Shown piece after piece: positions 13,316 through 16,142 of a stretch of 16,142 nt of DNA (position 1 is the stretch's first letter; each line of letters begins with the position of its first letter). The notes beneath the pieces are model-generated. The model was not told the DNA's origin. It worked only from the letters and a program-made list of their open reading frames with translations, and did not search any database. The DNA is from Chloroflexaceae bacterium (GTDB lineage: Bacteria > Chloroflexota > Chloroflexia > Chloroflexales > Chloroflexaceae). The position numbers were made by a program, and so were the translations under genes. The stretch covers positions 1 to 16,142 of the forward strand of contig JAOACN010000412.1 in assembly GCA_026417815.1 (NCBI GenBank). Direction: 5' to 3'.

Positions 13316-14512
13316 ATGGCCGTCGTTTCGCTGCTCGTGACCCTGGTCGCGCTGGCGCTGGCGCTTCCCCTGGCAACCATCAGCGCTTATCTGCTGGTAC
13401 TGGCAGGGGCGGCCTGCTTCGCGCGGCGCGCAACCCCGCTGCGCCAGGGGCCGCCAGCGACCCGCTTCCTCATCATTGTTCCGGCCCACAATGAAGAACT
13501 GTTGCTGCCGCGGCTCCTGGCCAGCCTGGACAACCTGGATTACCCGCGTGAACGCTTCGCGGTGCACGTGGTGGCCGATAACTGCTACGACCGCACGGCC
13601 GATCTAGCCCGGGCAGCGGGCGCCTGCGTCCACGAACGGTTCGATCCCGACCGGCAGGGCAAGGGCCATGCGCTCCAGTGGCTACTAGAGCGCCTGGGAC
13701 CAGGCGATCCGCCCTATGATGCGATTGTGGTGGTAGATGCCGACTCGGAGGTTTCGTCCAACTTTCTGCGGGTCATGGACGCGCGCCTGGCGCGCGGGGA
13801 GCGGGTGATCCAGAGCTACTACGCCGCGCGCAATCTCGCGGGCGCGCCCGGGGCCGGCATTCGCGCCGCAGCACTCATTCTGGTCCACTACTTGCGCCCA
13901 CTGGGACGTATGGCGCTCGGCGGTTCCGCTGGCCTCAAAGGCAATGGCATGGTCTTTGCCGCCGACATCCCCCGTTCCCATAGCTGGTCGGGGGCGCTTA
14001 CCGAAGACATCGCCTACCACGCGGCGCTCATCCTGGCAGGAGAACGGGTGACATTCGCCCCGGACGCCGCGGTTCGGGCCGACATGCCCGGGACCCTGCG
14101 GACCGCGCGGAGCCAGAACGAACGCTGGGAGCGCGGACGGCTGGACATGGCCCGGGCCTACGTACCCGATCTGCTCCGCGCCGCGCTGCGCGAGCGCAGC
14201 TTGCTGCACTTCGACGCGGCGATGGAACTGCTGATCCCGCCATTCGGGGTGGTAGCCGGCCTGAGCGCCCTCTCCCTCGCCCTGTCGATCGGGTCGGCGA
14301 ACCCGATTGCGCTCGGCCTGAGCGGGTTTGCCATCCTCGCTCAGGGCCTCTACCTGGCCACGGGCCTGCTGCTCGCCCGCGCGCCCCCCGTCGTCTACCG
14401 CGCTCTGCTCTTCGCCCCGGTGTTCATTGTCTGGAAACTCTGCCTCTATGCGCGGCTATTGCTCGGCGTCAGGCCCGCCGGCTGGATCCGCACCGCCCGT
14501 AACGACCACTGA
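13316..14512 (+). CDS. Membrane glycosyltransferase family 2 (processive/cellulose-synthase-like)
   Basis: A 398-residue GT-A enzyme. An N-terminal hydrophobic helix (about 5-34) anchors it. IIVPAHNEE (53-61) and VVADNCYDRTADLA (85-98) bind the nucleotide, VVVDADSEV (138-146) is the DxD metal site, and KGNGMVFAADI (208-218) lies in the acceptor region. LTEDIAYH (228-235) supplies the catalytic TED and QNERW (267-271) the Q-x-x-R-W motif. Hydrophobic segments at about 303-326, 329-355 and 361-384 form the C-terminal membrane part. The TED and QxxRW motifs are typical of processive GT2 enzymes such as cellulose, chitin and hyaluronan synthases, though here the protein is small. AGAGGA lies 6 bases before the ATG. 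It follows the GT4 gene by 36 bases. The polymer made is unknown; a β-glucan would suit the nearby GH44. Confidence 0.9.
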   Translation: MAVVSLLVTLVALALALPLATISAYLLVLAGAACFARRATPLRQGPPATRFLIIVPAHNEELLLPRLLASLDNLDYPRERFAVHVVADNCYDRTADLARAAGACVHERFDPDRQGKGHALQWLLERLGPGDPPYDAIVVVDADSEVSSNFLRVMDARLARGERVIQSYYAARNLAGAPGAGIRAAALILVHYLRPLGRMALGGSAGLKGNGMVFAADIPRSHSWSGALTEDIAYHAALILAGERVTFAPDAAVRADMPGTLRTARSQNERWERGRLDMARAYVPDLLRAALRERSLLHFDAAMELLIPPFGVVAGLSALSLALSIGSANPIALGLSGFAILAQGLYLATGLLLARAPPVVYRALLFAPVFIVWKLCLYARLLLGVRPAGWIRTARNDH

Positions 14513-14598
14513 GGCGGGAACCGGCCCCCGCAGGAGGGTCTGGAAGGGCGGCGCGCCCTGCCGCATGGTTCGGTTCACCAATGTGCCGGAAGCGCCGA
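14513..14598. terminator. Convergent spacer with short GC hairpin
   Basis: AGGGCG-gcg-CGCCCT at 14545-14559 is a 6-bp perfect stem between the stop codons of the GT2 gene (+) and the response-regulator gene (-). It could end transcription from both sides but has no T-run. It resembles a degenerate GGAAGGGC-family unit. Confidence 0.35.
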
Positions 14599-15015
14599 TC
14601 AGGCCACGCGCGAGTGACGCCAGCGGTGCAACGGGCTGGTTCGGTCCTGCTCGCGGGCCACCACCTGGGCCACGGCCCGCACCAGATCTTCAGACTCGAC
14701 CGGTTTGGTCAGAAAGACATCAACCCCGACCCCCGCCGCTCGAACCGCGTCACATTCCTTGCCGCTGGCGGTCACCACGATGATCGGAACGTGATCGAAG
14801 CGCGCATCGGCGCGCACCCGTGCGGTCAACTCGATACCATCCAGGCGGGGCATGATCAGATCCGTGACGATCACATCAATCGGCATCATCTGGAGATAGT
14901 CGAGGGCCTGCATACCATCACGAGCGCAAACCACGGCATAGCCGTTCTGCTCAAGCACAAAGCTCAAGAGACGATAGTTGGGAGCATAATCTTCAACAAT
15001 GAGCACGGTGGTCAT
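14599..15015 (-). CDS. Single-domain CheY-like response regulator
   Basis: A 138-residue receiver domain with no output domain. Visible residues are E8/D9 (metal site), phosphoacceptor D52 in VTDLIMPRLDG, T82 in VVTAS, and K104-P105 in LTKPV. A short basic tail (REQDRTSPLHRWRHSRVA) follows the last helix. I start it at the ATG at 15015 rather than the one at 15027, because the former overlaps the upstream stop codon as ATGA and the domain begins TTVLIVEDY. AGGAG lies 12 bases upstream of this ATG and directly abuts the other. It is last in an operon with an anti-sigma kinase and a PP2C phosphatase, so it may carry a phosphorelay signal into, or act beside, that partner switch. Confidence 0.93.
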   Translation of the reverse strand: MTTVLIVEDYAPNYRLLSFVLEQNGYAVVCARDGMQALDYLQMMPIDVIVTDLIMPRLDGIELTARVRADARFDHVPIIVVTASGKECDAVRAAGVGVDVFLTKPVESEDLVRAVAQVVAREQDRTSPLHRWRHSRVA

Positions 15016-15464
15016 ATGGTTTGACATCTCCTGGCACGGAAAGACTTGATCAGACGCCAGTGGTTACCATCCGGCGCGGCGGTATAGGTAACCGTATCCA
15101 TGAGGCGGTGGATCAAGAACAGACCATAGCCATGTACTCGAACCTGATCCAGATCTGGTGCAGGAACACTATCTAGATCGAAAGACGTCCCTGTGTCATA
15201 GAGATCGACCTGTAATAATCGCTCTTCAAAGCGCACGTTCATCTCGACAAGAATTCGCCCCTGGTCAACACTCCTGTATGCGTGATTAATAATGTTTGTG
15301 CAGGCTTCGTGGGTTGCCAGTTGAACATTGTAGATCAGCGTCTCCAGATCAGCGACCCCCTCGGTAAAATGCAACATGGCGGCGAGACTCTCGCTCACAA
15401 GATGGAGATAGGCATAGCGGGCCGGAAGATCGAGACGAACGAATTCAGGGGACCGCAGTGTCAC
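15012..15464 (-). CDS. RsbW-like ATP-binding anti-sigma factor kinase
   Basis: A 150-residue GHKL ATPase of the RsbW/SpoIIAB type (HATPase_c_2). The N-box is QLATHEACTNIINHAY (48-63), with E53 and N57. The G1 box is VDLYDTGTSFD (86-96), with D90 and G92, and the G2 box is VHGYGLFLIHRLMDTVTY (110-127). It lacks the His-phosphoacceptor domain of sensor kinases. Family members phosphorylate a STAS-domain antagonist and sequester a sigma factor or other target. Start is GTG at 15464, which overlaps the upstream TGA as GTGA and has AAAGGAG 7 bases before it. The stop overlaps the next start as ATGA. No STAS protein is encoded in the window, so the partner must lie elsewhere. Confidence 0.9.
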   Translation of the reverse strand: MTLRSPEFVRLDLPARYAYLHLVSESLAAMLHFTEGVADLETLIYNVQLATHEACTNIINHAYRSVDQGRILVEMNVRFEERLLQVDLYDTGTSFDLDSVPAPDLDQVRVHGYGLFLIHRLMDTVTYTAAPDGNHWRLIKSFRARRCQTI

Positions 15465-16123
15465 ATCGCCGCTCCTTTGATCACTACAATGGTCTGGTCG
15501 TCGTCCTGTTCGCGTCCCTGGCCAAAGCGGTGAACCTCTTCGAACAGCGCCTGAGCGAGCGCCTCGGGTGCAAGGTGGTGCAGGCGATCGATCAGTTCCA
15601 GTAACCGCTCGATGCCAAAGGGCACATCATCGCCGCCGCGCATATCGCTGAATCCATCGGTGGCCACCACCAGCAGATCGCCGGGCGCCAGACGCAGGGT
15701 CTGGTTGCAACAGTGAGCCTTCGGCAGGATGCCGAGGGCCGTACTTTCGGCGCGTAGCAGGACCGCTTCTCCTTCCACCGGGCGATAGATCACCGGCGCA
15801 TGGCCGGCATTGGCGTAGACGAGCCGCCGGCTCCCCGCTTCGTACTGCCCGACGAAGGCGGTTGCAAATACGCCCACCCGCGTGAAATCGTCGTACAGGT
15901 CCTCGTTGGACTGCCGCATCACATCCTCGGGGGTTGGAAAAGGCATAAACTGTGATTTGCTGTGGATGGCGGTGCGGGTCATCGTCATCAACAGCGCCGC
16001 CGATATGCCTTTCCCGGTCACGTCTCCCACCACGAAGATGAAGGGCCGCCCGGGTTCGACAATAAAATCGTAGAAATCGCCCCCGACCTGGCGGGCAGGG
16101 CGCGACTCGGCATAGATCTCCAG
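15461..16123 (-). CDS. SpoIIE/RsbU-type PP2C serine phosphatase, 5'-truncated by contig end
   Basis: The last 220 residues of a PP2C phosphatase. The metal-binding motifs are ARQVGGDFYDF (10-20), VVGDVTGKGISAALLM (31-46), YANAGHAPVIYR, VVATDGFSDMR and DDDQTIVVIK, in the order found in RsbU/SpoIIE. All catalytic Asp positions that can be seen are kept. Such enzymes dephosphorylate STAS-domain antagonists of RsbW-like kinases, which fits the gene immediately downstream (GTGA overlap). Sensory domains (GAF, PAS, HAMP or receiver) normally precede this domain but are lost with the contig end. An apparent GTG start giving MYKRQ lies entirely in adapter sequence and must not be used. Confidence 0.92.
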   Translation of the reverse strand: MEIYAESRPARQVGGDFYDFIVEPGRPFIFVVGDVTGKGISAALLMTMTRTAIHSKSQFMPFPTPEDVMRQSNEDLYDDFTRVGVFATAFVGQYEAGSRRLVYANAGHAPVIYRPVEGEAVLLRAESTALGILPKAHCCNQTLRLAPGDLLVVATDGFSDMRGGDDVPFGIERLLELIDRLHHLAPEALAQALFEEVHRFGQGREQDDDQTIVVIKGAAM

Positions 16124-16142
16124 CTGTCTCTTATACACATCT
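16124..16142. other. Nextera/Tn5 mosaic-end adapter (not genomic)
   Basis: The last 19 bases are CTGTCTCTTATACACATCT, identical to the Tn5 transposase mosaic end used in Nextera libraries. It creates the false N-terminus MYKRQ on the phosphatase gene. The genomic sequence ends at 16123. Confidence 0.98.

Overview
The window is a metagenome-style contig end of high GC content. It most resembles a filamentous Chloroflexota (Chloroflexales / Roseiflexus–Chloroflexus type). This placement is inferred from overall gene style: tandem Uma2 (DUF820) genes, a DUF4013 membrane protein, a GH44 lipoprotein, and intergenic spaces crowded with GC-rich hairpin repeats. There is no rRNA or ribosomal protein gene to confirm it. 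The last 19 bases (16124-16142) are not genomic: they are the Nextera/Tn5 mosaic-end adapter.

Layout. Bases 2-448 hold the 3' end of a RibD-C/pyrimidine-reductase-like gene (+). Two paralogous Uma2-family nuclease-like genes follow on the minus strand (680-1291 and 1531-2124), separated by a repeat-bearing spacer. A small plus-strand fragment (about 2190-2473) looks like the leftover C-terminus of an alkaline phosphatase. Next comes an ECF sigma factor (2853-3449) with an extended -10 promoter, and 304 bases downstream its probable two-helix membrane anti-sigma factor (3754-4482). A DUF4013 membrane protein (4873-5556) and a CDP-alcohol phosphatidyltransferase (6003-6572) complete the plus-strand block. 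On the minus strand, maf (7340-8104) and a NarL-type response regulator (6609-7361) overlap and share a good promoter.

From 8704 to 14512 lies a carbohydrate region. It has a GT4 glycosyltransferase on the minus strand, then a divergent plus-strand set: a GH44 lipoprotein endoglucanase, a second GT4, and a membrane GT2 processive-type glycosyltransferase. The last two sit 36 bases apart and probably form an operon. This suggests synthesis and trimming of a surface polysaccharide.

The right end (14599-16123, minus strand) is a signalling operon with 4-base stop/start overlaps. It encodes a SpoIIE/RsbU-type PP2C phosphatase (5'-truncated by the contig end), an RsbW-like HATPase anti-sigma kinase, and a single-domain CheY-like response regulator. 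This is a partner-switching module that lacks a visible STAS antagonist or sigma factor in the window.

The most unusual feature of the DNA itself is a dispersed set of intergenic hairpins. The commonest family has a GGGAGGGC-nnn-GCCCTCCC core and often ends in ATCAGGCA. Others are TAGCCCGC-GGAG-GCGGGCTA hairpins, CTGAA-loop and GAA-loop minihairpins, and a CGCAGAGGACGCGGAG-type repeat. They sit in almost every spacer, including between the sigma and anti-sigma genes, and one forms the 3' end of a glycosyltransferase reading frame.
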